From: Mycetocola tolaasinivorans
GTDB taxonomy: Bacteria; Actinomycetota; Actinomycetes; Actinomycetales; Microbacteriaceae
Direction of reading: 5' to 3'
Assembly (NCBI RefSeq): GCF_003667565.1
Contig: NZ_RCUX01000007.1
Coordinates: 62,001-126,000, forward strand
Length of the DNA stretch: 64,000 nucleotides
The position numbers were made by a program, and so were the translations under genes. The notes beneath the pieces were generated by a model. The model worked only from the letters and a program-made list of their open reading frames with translations. It was not told where the DNA came from and searched no databases. Shown here one piece after another: positions 18,996 to 27,072 of the stretch; position 1 is the stretch's first letter, and the number at the start of each line of letters is the position of its first letter.

Positions 18996-19448
18996 ATGTC
19001 GAAGGTAATTCTGACCCACGAGGTCACCGGTCTCGGTGCCCCCGGGGACGTTATCGAGGTAAAGAACGGCTACGCCCGTAACTACCTCGTGCCCAAGGGC
19101 TTTGCTGTTGTCTGGACTCGCGGTGGCGAGAAGCAGGTTGAGCAGATCAAGGCGGCTCGCGCCGCTCGTGCGCTGCACACCCTCGAGGACGCTCAGGCGC
19201 TCAAGGCAAACCTGGAGCAGGGCAAGGTCAAGCTGACCGTTAAGGCCGGCCGCGAAGGCCGCCTGTTCGGTTCGGTGAAGACCACCGACATCGCCGCTGC
19301 CGTTTCGGCTGCGGGCGTTGGCGAGATCGACAAGCGTAAGGTCGAGATCCCCAACCCGATCAAGGCAACCGGTGACCACAAGGTTATCGTTCGTCTGCAC
19401 GACGAGGTTAGCGCGACCATCACCCTTCAGGTGGTAGCCGCCAAGTAG
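18996..19448 (+). CDS. rplI: 50S ribosomal protein L9
   Basis: A 150-aa L9 with the N-terminal domain [22 protein letters not shown], the conserved [15 protein letters not shown] and the long connecting helix, then the C-terminal rRNA-binding domain ending [16 protein letters not shown]. It starts 11 nt after rpsR with AAGGAG in between. Last gene of the ribosomal/ssb operon, followed by two hairpins. Confidence 0.97.
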   Translation: MSKVILTHEVTGLGAPGDVIEVKNGYARNYLVPKGFAVVWTRGGEKQVEQIKAARAARALHTLEDAQALKANLEQGKVKLTVKAGREGRLFGSVKTTDIAAAVSAAGVGEIDKRKVEIPNPIKATGDHKVIVRLHDEVSATITLQVVAAK

Positions 19449-19453
19449 GTTGT

Positions 19454-19520
19454 TCTCCCGGACTCGCTCCGGGAGACCCCACACATTCACGGCCCCGGAT
19501 CTTTGATCCGGGGCCGTTTT
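19454..19520 (+). terminator. Double hairpin terminator after rplI
   Basis: Two perfect hairpins lie in series: TCTCCCGGA/TCCGGGAGA (19454-19476) and a 13-bp stem, ACGGCCCCGGATC with its complement, at 19489-19517 with a TTT loop and a T4 tail. The second is a good intrinsic terminator. Confidence 0.8.
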
Positions 19521-19532
19521 GTGCACAGTCGG

Positions 19533-19716
19533 TGTGGATGACGGCAACGTTCATCCACCACTATAAAGAGTTTTTCCCCACAGCCTTGTGGAAGAATTAA
19601 AACCCAGGTGAGAGGGCATTTATTGTCCAAACTTTTCATGTTGTCCACAGGTGTTCACACAGGTTGTGCACACGCGTGAGCGAGTTTCCCGCAGATTTTC
19701 CACAGAGTTATCCACA
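19533..19716. other. Cluster of DnaA-box-like 9-mers upstream of dnaB
   Basis: Two perfect DnaA boxes are present: TTGTCCACA at 19641-19649 and TTATCCACA at 19708-19716. Close variants are TTTTCCACA (19696-19704), TTGTCCAAA (19623-19631), TTGTGCACA (19664-19672), TTCCCCACA (19574-19582) and, on the other strand, TGTGGATGA (19533-19541) and TGTGGAAGA (19587-19595). The stretch is richer in A+T than its surroundings. dnaA and dnaN are not in this window, so I call it a DnaA-binding region, not an origin. The remaining bases up to dnaB (19717-19889) show no gene. Confidence 0.6.
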
Positions 19717-19889
19717 GGTGCATTTGTGCATTCTGGGGGTGCTCCCGTAGCGTGGTCGAGGATCCCTCTCGCGGGCCACTATCTGCGGTTACGTCGAGGG
19801 AAGGTGTCAGTGGTTCATGGTGAACTGCGACTGCGCAAACCGAAGATGATCTCCTCGGGCAACGCGCGCGGCATAAAAGGAGTTTTTCG

Positions 19890-21263
19890 GTGTCAATTGC
19901 GGATCTAGGCCTCTCAGACCCCGGGCTGGGCGAGGGCTCGCGTGCGGAACGAACCCCGCCGCACGATCTGCTCGCCGAGCAGTCGGCCCTCGGCGGCATG
20001 CTCCTGTCAAAGGACGCCGTCGCCGACGTGGTCGAGACCGTCCGCGGTACCGACTTCTACGTGCCCAAGCACGAGATTATCTACGACGCCGTTCTCTCCC
20101 TGTACTCGCACGGCGAGCCCACCGACGTGATCGCGGTCACCGATGAACTCATCAAGCAGGGCGAGCTCTCCCGCGCCGGCGGCGCCGACTACCTGCACTC
20201 CCTCACCAGCCTCGTGCCCACCGCGGCCAACGCCGGCTACTACGCGAGCATCGTGGCCGAGCGCGCGCTGCTGCGCCGCCTGGTCGAGGCCGGCACCCGC
20301 ATCGTCCAGATGGGCTATCAGGGCGAGGGCGAGGCGCTTGATCTCGTCAATAACGCCCAGGCCGAAATCTATGCGGTGAACGGCAACGTCGACACCGAAG
20401 ACTACGTGCCCCTGGCGGATGCCCTGGGTGCGGCCATCGACGAGATGGAGGCCGCGGAGGGCAAGGACGGCCAGATGACCGGTGTGCCCACCGGTTTTGT
20501 CGAAATGGACGAACTCACCAACGGGTTCCACCCGGGCCAGCTGATCCTGGTTGCCGCGCGACCCGCGCTCGGTAAGTCCACCCTCGCACTCGACTTCGCG
20601 CGCGCCGCGGCCATTGGCCACAACATGCCCGCGATCTTCTTCTCCCTGGAAATGGGCCGCGCCGAGATCGCCATGCGTCTCATGGCCGCCGAGGCCTCGG
20701 TTCCCCTGCAGAACATGCGTAAGGGCACCGTTGATCAGCGCGACTGGACCAAGATCGCCTCCACGCGCGGCAAGATCAACGACGCCCCGCTCTACATCGA
20801 CGACAGCCCCAACATGACCCTCGTTGAGATCCGTGCCAAGTGCCGCCGACTCAAGCAGAAGGTGGGCCTCAAGCTCGTTGTGATCGACTACCTGCAGCTG
20901 ATGACCTCGGGCAAGCGCGTCGAGAGCCGTCAGCAGGAGGTCTCCGAGTTCTCGCGATCGCTCAAGCTGATGGCTAAGGAACTCCAGGTCCCGGTCATTG
21001 CGCTGTCGCAGCTGAACCGTGGGCCCGAGCAGCGTGCCGATAAGAAGCCCGCCATCTCCGACCTCCGTGAGTCCGGATCGCTCGAGCAGGACGCCGACAT
21101 GGTCATCCTGCTGCACCGTGAGAGCGCGTATGACCGCGACAGCCCCCGTGGTGGGGAGGCCGACCTCATCGTGGCCAAGCACCGTAACGGACCAACCCGA
21201 GATGTCGCCGTGGCCTTCCACGGCCACTTCTCCCGCTTCGCGGACCTGGCACCGGGTTCCTAG
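19890..21263 (+). CDS. dnaB: Replicative DNA helicase DnaB
   Basis: The hexameric helicase that unwinds DNA ahead of the replisome. The 457-aa product has the N-terminal DnaB domain (PPHDLLAEQSALGGMLLSKDAV) and the RecA-like C-terminal motor, with Walker A ARPALGKST near residue 225, the motif H1a FFSLEMGRAEI, Walker B LVVIDYLQLM and SDLRESGSLEQDAD. There is no intein. Start GTG 19890 has AAAGGAG about 8 nt upstream. It stands alone after a DnaA-box cluster, suggesting DnaA-linked control. Confidence 0.97.
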   Translation: MSIADLGLSDPGLGEGSRAERTPPHDLLAEQSALGGMLLSKDAVADVVETVRGTDFYVPKHEIIYDAVLSLYSHGEPTDVIAVTDELIKQGELSRAGGADYLHSLTSLVPTAANAGYYASIVAERALLRRLVEAGTRIVQMGYQGEGEALDLVNNAQAEIYAVNGNVDTEDYVPLADALGAAIDEMEAAEGKDGQMTGVPTGFVEMDELTNGFHPGQLILVAARPALGKSTLALDFARAAAIGHNMPAIFFSLEMGRAEIAMRLMAAEASVPLQNMRKGTVDQRDWTKIASTRGKINDAPLYIDDSPNMTLVEIRAKCRRLKQKVGLKLVVIDYLQLMTSGKRVESRQQEVSEFSRSLKLMAKELQVPVIALSQLNRGPEQRADKKPAISDLRESGSLEQDADMVILLHRESAYDRDSPRGGEADLIVAKHRNGPTRDVAVAFHGHFSRFADLAPGS

Positions 21264-21452
21264 CAGGGGCGTCGCCTCGGTTTTTCGCGGTATTTTTCCC
21301 CCGATTCGGGGGCTACTTCGCCATCATTGCGCGCTGCTACTCTGCGCTTGGCGATGGAAGCGGGTGCCGTGAACCGAGGGGCGTGACCCAGTGGTTTCGG
21401 GGTTTTTCTGCGGATGCGTCATCTCGATGTTCATCCGCTCAAAGGAACCGCC

Positions 21453-24400
21453 ATGGGCCCACGTTTACGCTCCCTCACCCTGGGCGGAGTTTCCGCCGCC
21501 GTCATCGTTGCCCTGCTCGCAACCCCGGTTTCGGCGCAGCCCCTGCCCGAACCCACCGCGCTGATTGCGCCGCAGTCAGAGAACACGGCCGATCCAGCCG
21601 TGACCCTGGAGCCGACCGTGACCTCGGAGCCCTCGGAGCCTTCGGATCCCAAGCTCGTCCTGCCCGGCCAGCCGCGTGCCGCCGTGGGGGCGGCCGCTGC
21701 CCCGGGGAGTGAGGTTCCCGCGGGGAAGTGGGCGACGCTGAGCGGGCAGATCATGCTGGGGGACGTACCCTTTGCGAACTCGCCGTTTACGCTCGTGAAC
21801 CACTGGGCGTTTGAGTCTGGGGAGACTACCCACTGGCGCACGGATGCGCAGGGTAAGTTCAGCGCACGCGTGAGCGCGGGGCTATACGCGGTAAATTACG
21901 AGCCGCCCGCCCCGTTCTATACCTCGGCGAACTATGAAGATGCTGTTGAGGTGCGCGCGGGTGCAACCGTTGCCCTGGGCAAGATTCAGGCGAAGCGCGG
22001 GGTCGAAATCGGCGGCACCATGACGCTGCCCCCGGGATTCAGCATCGGTGAGATATTCGAGCTCGGCGTTGAAAATGCTGCCGGCACCAATTCCTGGCGG
22101 ACCACCCAGAGCCGCGTCAACGCGACGACAGTGACCTGGCGTGCGACGGTACCCGCCGGCAAGTACCGCGTAGCGTTCTCACGGGGAGATCGTGATTTCG
22201 AACCGCAGTGGTGGAAAAACGCAAAGACCTCCGCGTCGGCAACGCTGGTCACCGTTGTGGCCGGGAAACCCCAGCTGGCGCTGAACGCCACGCTCGCGAC
22301 CAGAGGCAGCACCCTGAGCGGTCGAGTACTTGATAGCTCCGGGAAACCCGTCGCCGGAGCAGAGGTCTCCGCCAGCGGACCGAACGGAGCAAGTTCCACG
22401 GCGCAAACCACCGGAAGTACGGGGGCGTTTATGCTCGCCGGGCTGAGTGCCGGAGCGTGGACCGTGAGCGTGCGAGCGCCATACACCCAGGGCGCATGGT
22501 TATCTCGCCCGCAGTGGTACAGCGGGGCCGCGTTCGAAAAGGACGCCACCAAGATTGTCATCGCGAGCGGTGCCCCCACACATCGCACGGGAATTGACAT
22601 CAAGATGCTCGCTACGGGCAGCGTCTCGGGCACGGTGAGTGTCCGCGGGACCGGCGGGCTGGTTCGTACCCACCTCATCCCGGTCGGCGTTGAACCCGAG
22701 CGTGATAACAACTGGGACACCGCAAACTACGGCACCTCGTTCCTGGCGGAGGGGCTCGTGCCGGGCAAATACAACGTGTATTTCTCCGGACCAACGGGGC
22801 GGCTTCAGCCGGTACCAGCAACAGATGGCAACCCGCGCACCGTCACGGTCGTGGCGGGAAAGACGGTCTCGCTCAACCTCGTCCTGCGGTTCGGCGGGTT
22901 CATCATCGATAGCGGGAATGGTGCGCTGGAGTTTGTCGATGCCGATACGGGTGCGATCGTCGACCGCGCATACATGGACGGCAAGTACGTTTCCGGCACC
23001 GTGCTCGCGGGGTCACGAGTAAAGATCCGAGATCGCGACGGTGAACCACGCTACGTTCCGGGCAATACTACCGCCGCGAACGCACGGATATTTACGGTGA
23101 CCGAGGGCAGTTACCAGCCCGTAAACATTAACAATTCGACTCGCACCTCAATATCCGGCCGGGTGACCGATGCCGGTGGTGCGGCAGTCTCGGGTGCCCA
23201 GGTGGAGCTGCACGTGTACCAGGAGTGGGGCGGATACACCACGGAGTTCGCCGCCTACACAGGCCCGGACGGGCGCTATTCGTTCACCGGGCTGCGGGTC
23301 ACTACCCAGTATCAGGTATTCGTGAGGTCGGAGAACCCGTTGCGTGAGTCGCGCTGGTACGGCGGCAACGGAGGAAACGACGGCTATACCGGAGCCACCG
23401 CACTCTGGCCCGCGGATACAACTCCGATCACCGGCGTGAACATCGTGCTGGGTGCCGTGGGTGCGGCGCGCGGCAGCATCAGCGGGTCCGGCAGCGTGGA
23501 GGATAGCTATCGCATCTCGGCCGTAGCGGTTGACGGCTCTGGTCGCACCTACTCCACCTGGAGCCCGAGGGTCAAGGATGCGAGCTGGACCCTACCCGGC
23601 CTACGACCCGGCGATTACACGCTGCGCATCGAACGGCGGATCCGCGAGGTGACCAGCGTGGTTCTGGAACGAAAGATCACCGTGAAGGCGGGTGCCTGGA
23701 CGGACACGGGGCAGCTCAGTGAGACCAAACCGGCCATTACCGCGCAGCCGAAGGCCGTGAGCGCCGCGGTGGGGGCTCGCGCCACGCTGAGCGTCACCGC
23801 CTCGGGCCCGTCACTGAGTTACCGTTGGCAGCAGCGCGCGGCGGGCAGCTCGGGCTCTGGCGGCTGGAGCGATGTGGCCTACGCCACAGCGCCGACCCTC
23901 ACCGTGACGCCGAAGAGCGTGGCCGCGGATAACAAGCGCGAGTATCGGGTGATCATCTTCAACGCCGTCGGTTCGGTCACCTCGGCGACCGCGATCCTGA
24001 CCGTGCCCAAGGCCAAATCCGGGGCAATCACCGTGAAGGCTCCGGCGAAGGCGACGTATGGTTCGCCGGTCGCGGTGCCGGTACAGGTGGCTCGTGCTGC
24101 GGGGGCGAAGGCGGATGCCACCGGTACGGTACGCGCCTATTCGGGCACGGCGGAGGTGGCCAAGGCGACCCTCTCCGGCGGAAAGGCCACGCTGAGCGTG
24201 CCCGTCAGCGCGCTCGGCGTGGGCACCCGTGCGCTGCGCTTTGCCTACGCCGGCACGGCCGAGGTGGACGGCGTGAGCACCAACGCCTCGATCGTCGTGG
24301 CGAAGGCCACCGCGACGGTCACGGGAACGGTACCCGCCACGATCAAGCCGAAGGCACGCCCCGTCATTCCCGTCTCAGTGACCGCGGGGAAGACGCCCGC

Positions 24401-24599
24401 CACCGGAAAGGTCACCGTGACGTTTGCGCGGAACGGTTCGAAGCCGGTCACCGTCACCGCGAACCTCAGCGCGGGGAAGGCCCAGATCACCACACCGTCT
24501 CTCGCCGCCACCGGGAGCTACACGGTCACCGTCGCGTACGCGGGTTCGGGCAACGTGAGCGCGAAAACCCAGCGGGTGGGAACCTTTAGCCTGCGCTAG
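21453..24599 (+). CDS. Large secreted multi-domain protein with carboxypeptidase-regulatory-like and Ig-like repeats
   Basis: A 1048-aa exported protein. ATG 21453 has AAAGGA 7 nt upstream. A Sec signal peptide occupies residues 1-28, with cleavage expected after VSA. An acidic Pro/Thr/Glu linker follows. The body contains repeated carboxypeptidase-regulatory-like beta domains, for example LSGRVLDSSGKPVAGAEV and ISGRVTDAGGAAVSGAQVEL with DGRYSFTGLR. Later comes an Ig-like domain starting ITAQPKAVSAAVGARATL, then two C-terminal beta domains (TVKAPAKATYGSPVAVPVQV and ARPVIPVSVTAGKTPATGKV) of the Ig-like 'bacterial repeat' kind. No catalytic residues, LPXTG motif or membrane anchor was seen. Likely a cell-surface or matrix protein; function unknown. 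Confidence 0.85.
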   Translation: MGPRLRSLTLGGVSAAVIVALLATPVSAQPLPEPTALIAPQSENTADPAVTLEPTVTSEPSEPSDPKLVLPGQPRAAVGAAAAPGSEVPAGKWATLSGQIMLGDVPFANSPFTLVNHWAFESGETTHWRTDAQGKFSARVSAGLYAVNYEPPAPFYTSANYEDAVEVRAGATVALGKIQAKRGVEIGGTMTLPPGFSIGEIFELGVENAAGTNSWRTTQSRVNATTVTWRATVPAGKYRVAFSRGDRDFEPQWWKNAKTSASATLVTVVAGKPQLALNATLATRGSTLSGRVLDSSGKPVAGAEVSASGPNGASSTAQTTGSTGAFMLAGLSAGAWTVSVRAPYTQGAWLSRPQWYSGAAFEKDATKIVIASGAPTHRTGIDIKMLATGSVSGTVSVRGTGGLVRTHLIPVGVEPERDNNWDTANYGTSFLAEGLVPGKYNVYFSGPTGRLQPVPATDGNPRTVTVVAGKTVSLNLVLRFGGFIIDSGNGALEFVDADTGAIVDRAYMDGKYVSGTVLAGSRVKIRDRDGEPRYVPGNTTAANARIFTVTEGSYQPVNINNSTRTSISGRVTDAGGAAVSGAQVELHVYQEWGGYTTEFAAYTGPDGRYSFTGLRVTTQYQVFVRSENPLRESRWYGGNGGNDGYTGATALWPADTTPITGVNIVLGAVGAARGSISGSGSVEDSYRISAVAVDGSGRTYSTWSPRVKDASWTLPGLRPGDYTLRIERRIREVTSVVLERKITVKAGAWTDTGQLSETKPAITAQPKAVSAAVGARATLSVTASGPSLSYRWQQRAAGSSGSGGWSDVAYATAPTLTVTPKSVAADNKREYRVIIFNAVGSVTSATAILTVPKAKSGAITVKAPAKATYGSPVAVPVQVARAAGAKADATGTVRAYSGTAEVAKATLSGGKATLSVPVSALGVGTRALRFAYAGTAEVDGVSTNASIVVAKATATVTGTVPATIKPKARPVIPVSVTAGKTPATGKVTVTFARNGSKPVTVTANLSAGKAQITTPSLAATGSYTVTVAYAGSGNVSAKTQRVGTFSLR

Positions 24600-24611
24600 C
24601 GAGAACACCCT

Positions 24612-24651
24612 ACACACGGCGTCCGGAGCCTCCGCTTCGGGCGCCGTGTGT
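24612..24651 (+). terminator. Terminator after the secreted protein gene
   Basis: ACACACGGCG and CGCCGTGTGT pair perfectly around an inner partially paired loop, followed by CTCTT, 13 nt after the stop. Confidence 0.7.
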
Positions 24652-24710
24652 CTCTTCCGGCTGGCGTAGACTGGGTGGGATTGTGTTCATCCTGGAAAAG
24701 AGGATAATTC

Positions 24711-25385
24711 GTGGCCACGCCCGCAGCCATTCACCCCCGTGAAACCCCGCCCGCTCTGCCTTCCGGAAGCTGGCTGGTGCCGCTTTCCCGGGCGGTTATC
24801 GCGGCCGTGGTGGCGCTCGTGATCACCTTTTCCAGCGACCACTCCCCCAGCCTCGGCCTCACGGCCTTCGCCGCGTACGCGCTGATCGAGGGTGCGATCC
24901 AGCTCGTCTGGGGTGCCCGCAACGTTCCCGCCCGCTTCGGCCGCGGGGCCACTCGCGCACAGGGCGCGATCGGCGTGATCGCCGGTATCCTCGCGCTCAT
25001 CGTGCTGCTCGCCATCCCGAGCGCGCACCTCGTGGGCCTGCTCGCCCTGGTTGGCGGCTGGGCCCTCATCACCGGTGTGCTGGAGCTCGTGGGCGGCCTG
25101 CGTGCGCGTGGCCGGCTGGGCAATGCGCGGGACTGGATCGCCGTGGGCGGGTTTACCCTGCTGCTCGCGATCGCCGTGCTGCTCGTGCGCCCCGAGTTCG
25201 TGCACAACTTCGGTGGCGACGGCAAGGTGCCCCCGGGCGTGCTGAACGCCTCCATCATGACCGTCGGCCTCTTCGGCGCCTACGCCGCCATCGTTGCGGC
25301 CTACCAGGCCATCGCCGCCCTCTCGCTGAAGTGGGCCCCGACCGAGAAATCGGTCCCCGCAGTTTCCGTCTCGAAAGGCGAATAG
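24711..25385 (+). CDS. DUF308/HdeD-like membrane protein
   Basis: A 224-aa integral membrane protein with about six hydrophobic helices in three pairs, the DUF308 pattern, for example LTAFAAYALIEGAIQLVWGA and LLALVGGWALITGVLELVGG. Start GTG 24711 has AGAGGA 7 nt upstream. The next membrane-protein gene begins 3 nt after its stop, so the two are co-transcribed. Function unknown; HdeD-like proteins have been linked to acid stress elsewhere, but nothing here shows that. Confidence 0.75.
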   Translation: MATPAAIHPRETPPALPSGSWLVPLSRAVIAAVVALVITFSSDHSPSLGLTAFAAYALIEGAIQLVWGARNVPARFGRGATRAQGAIGVIAGILALIVLLAIPSAHLVGLLALVGGWALITGVLELVGGLRARGRLGNARDWIAVGGFTLLLAIAVLLVRPEFVHNFGGDGKVPPGVLNASIMTVGLFGAYAAIVAAYQAIAALSLKWAPTEKSVPAVSVSKGE

Positions 25386-25388
25386 ATC

Positions 25389-25817
25389 ATGACCTCCGCA
25401 GCCGATCAGGAACCCGAAGTCACCCCCACCGCTGACGCCTCGGCAGCCTCCGCCTCCGTAGACCCGGCCGCGATCGCCGCGGGCCTCGCCTCGGCGGATG
25501 CCGAGAGCACCGACCCCGCGGTCGTGGCCGCGGCGGCCGCAGCGGCTGCCGCAGCCGCACGGGTGCCCACCCGGCGCGAGATCCTGCGCCCGGTAGAGCT
25601 CCTGGTCATCGCCCTCATCTTCGGTGTGTTCACCGGTCTGATCGCGCTGATGGGTTCGCGCGAACCCATGCTCGGGCTCATCCTCGGCGGCGTCGCCTTC
25701 ATCGTGGGCCTGATCGGTATTGCGATGTTTTCCCTCGCAATCAAGCCGGACGACTTTGAGGCGCGCGATATCCACGCCCAGAACACCGAGGGACGGCAGG
25801 GCCCGAAGGCCCACTAG
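25389..25817 (+). CDS. Ala-rich two-helix membrane protein of unknown function
   Basis: A 142-aa protein. The first 60 residues are an Ala/Ser/Glu-rich low-complexity region that includes an A10-like run; two membrane helices follow at about residues 70-90 and 96-117. The C-terminal tail is charged (DDFEARDIHAQNTEGRQG). It begins 3 nt after the DUF308 gene, so they probably act together or at least are co-expressed. I do not recognise a family with a known function. Confidence 0.7.
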   Translation: MTSAADQEPEVTPTADASAASASVDPAAIAAGLASADAESTDPAVVAAAAAAAAAAARVPTRREILRPVELLVIALIFGVFTGLIALMGSREPMLGLILGGVAFIVGLIGIAMFSLAIKPDDFEARDIHAQNTEGRQGPKAH

Positions 25818-25836
25818 TCCTTCGCGCTGCACGCCC

Positions 25837-25867
25837 GATAGCCCCGAAACCTTCGTTCGGGGCTATC
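25837..25867 (+). terminator. Terminator after the two-membrane-protein operon
   Basis: GATAGCCCCGAA and TTCGGGGCTATC form a perfect 12-bp stem with a 7-nt loop, 19 nt after the stop. A 16-nt near-repeat (25862-25877 and 25879-25894, one mismatch) overlaps its 3' arm. Confidence 0.75.
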
Positions 25868-25934
25868 GCTGTTTCTGCGCTATCGCCGTTTCTGGGCCTG
25901 GTCGCGGCACCGACCGCGCGCTACGCTTGCAGCG

Positions 25935-26999
25935 ATGACCGAGCAGATCAGAACACAGGGCACCACGGCTCACCGCGCACGCACGAGACTGCGCCGGGTG
26001 TGTGCGGGCGTACTGCTCGCGCTCGGTGCGCTCGTCGCTCCGGTGGCGATCGTGGCGAGCTGGACGGCCACCCAGACCGCGAGCACCGACGCCTTCGTGG
26101 ATACCTTCGCGCCGCTGCTGGAAACCCCCGAGGTACGGGCGGTGATTTCCGCCGAGGTGAGTTCTGCGGTGGTCGAGGCCGCCGACATCCCGGGGCTCAC
26201 CGCTCAGGCCTTCGAGGGGGTCGAATCCCTCGGCCTGCCGCCGCGTGCGACCTCCGCACTCGGGGCGCTGCAGGGGGCCGCGGTGGAGGGCATCACCGGG
26301 CTGATCGAGCGCACGGTGGATGACGTGATCAACTCCCCCGGCTATGACCGCCTCATCACCGCGGTGCTCAAGAACTCGCACCGTGAGATCGTTGCGGCGC
26401 TCTCCGGCAGCGAGAACTCGCTTCTCGCACTGGGGCCGGACGGCAGCCTCGGGGTGCGGCTGGGGCCGATCATCGATTCGGTGCGCGAACGCCTCGTGGA
26501 TCGCGGCCTGAGCTTCGCCTCGGCCATTCCCAGCGTGGATCGCACCATTGTGCTCGTACAGGCCGATGAGCTCGCCAAGCTCAAGCCCGCCTACGCGGCC
26601 CTGCAGGCCGTGGGAGCGTGGCTGGCACCCGTTGCCGCTCTCCTGCTGGTTGCGGGCGTCCTGCTGGCCCCCAGACGCCGTGTGGCGATGCTCTGGGCAG
26701 CCGGTGCACTGGCCGGCATCCTTCTTCTCGTAGTGCTCGCGCTGCGTATTGGGGTGGGAACGATTGTTCCGGGCCTGGGCGAAAGCCTCGGATCGGAACC
26801 CGCCGCCCGCGAGATCCTGGCCACCCTGACCGAATACATTCGCACCATCTCCGTGACCGTCGCGATCCTGGCGATCGTCACGGGCATCGTGACCTGGGTG
26901 ACCGGGCCCTGGTCGCCGCCGCGGAGGTTCCGTGCGGCCTGTGCCCGAGGCTTCGCCCGGCTGCGACCAAAGCCGCGCGAGGGTGCGAGCATCAGTTAG
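25935..26999 (+). CDS. Uncharacterised membrane protein with a large extracytoplasmic loop
   Basis: A 354-aa protein with one N-terminal helix (about residues 22-45), a long soluble part rich in Val/Ala/Glu helices (about 46-225), then three helices (about 226-246, 250-272 and 294-318) and a basic Arg/Pro tail. The soluble part has LDDVINSPGYDRL-like and LLALGPDGSLGVRL segments. The family is unknown to me. TACGCT ends 7 nt before ATG 25935 and no ribosome site is present, suggesting a leaderless mRNA. It converges with purB, separated by a strong bidirectional hairpin. Confidence 0.7.
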   Translation: MTEQIRTQGTTAHRARTRLRRVCAGVLLALGALVAPVAIVASWTATQTASTDAFVDTFAPLLETPEVRAVISAEVSSAVVEAADIPGLTAQAFEGVESLGLPPRATSALGALQGAAVEGITGLIERTVDDVINSPGYDRLITAVLKNSHREIVAALSGSENSLLALGPDGSLGVRLGPIIDSVRERLVDRGLSFASAIPSVDRTIVLVQADELAKLKPAYAALQAVGAWLAPVAALLLVAGVLLAPRRRVAMLWAAGALAGILLLVVLALRIGVGTIVPGLGESLGSEPAAREILATLTEYIRTISVTVAILAIVTGIVTWVTGPWSPPRRFRAACARGFARLRPKPREGASIS

Positions 27000-27026
27000 C
27001 ACGCTCACACGCGCACGGCACAAAAA

Positions 27027-27059
27027 TACGGCCCCGGAACGAGGCGTTCCGGGGCCGTA
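27027..27059. terminator. Bidirectional terminator between convergent genes
   Basis: TACGGCCCCGGAAC and GTTCCGGGGCCGTA form a perfect 14-bp stem. An A5 run on its left gives a U-tract for the minus-strand purB transcript; CCTTTG follows on the plus strand. Confidence 0.85.
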
Positions 27060-27072
27060 CCTTTGTGACCGA

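Noticed and set aside
19533-19716. Chromosomal origin oriC
   Set aside because: DnaA boxes are present but dnaA, dnaN and rpmH are not; a DnaA-binding region is the safer call.
24687-25832. A 381-codon minus-strand frame
   Set aside because: Antisense to two membrane-protein genes with ribosome sites; its product is low-complexity and charged without any family pattern.
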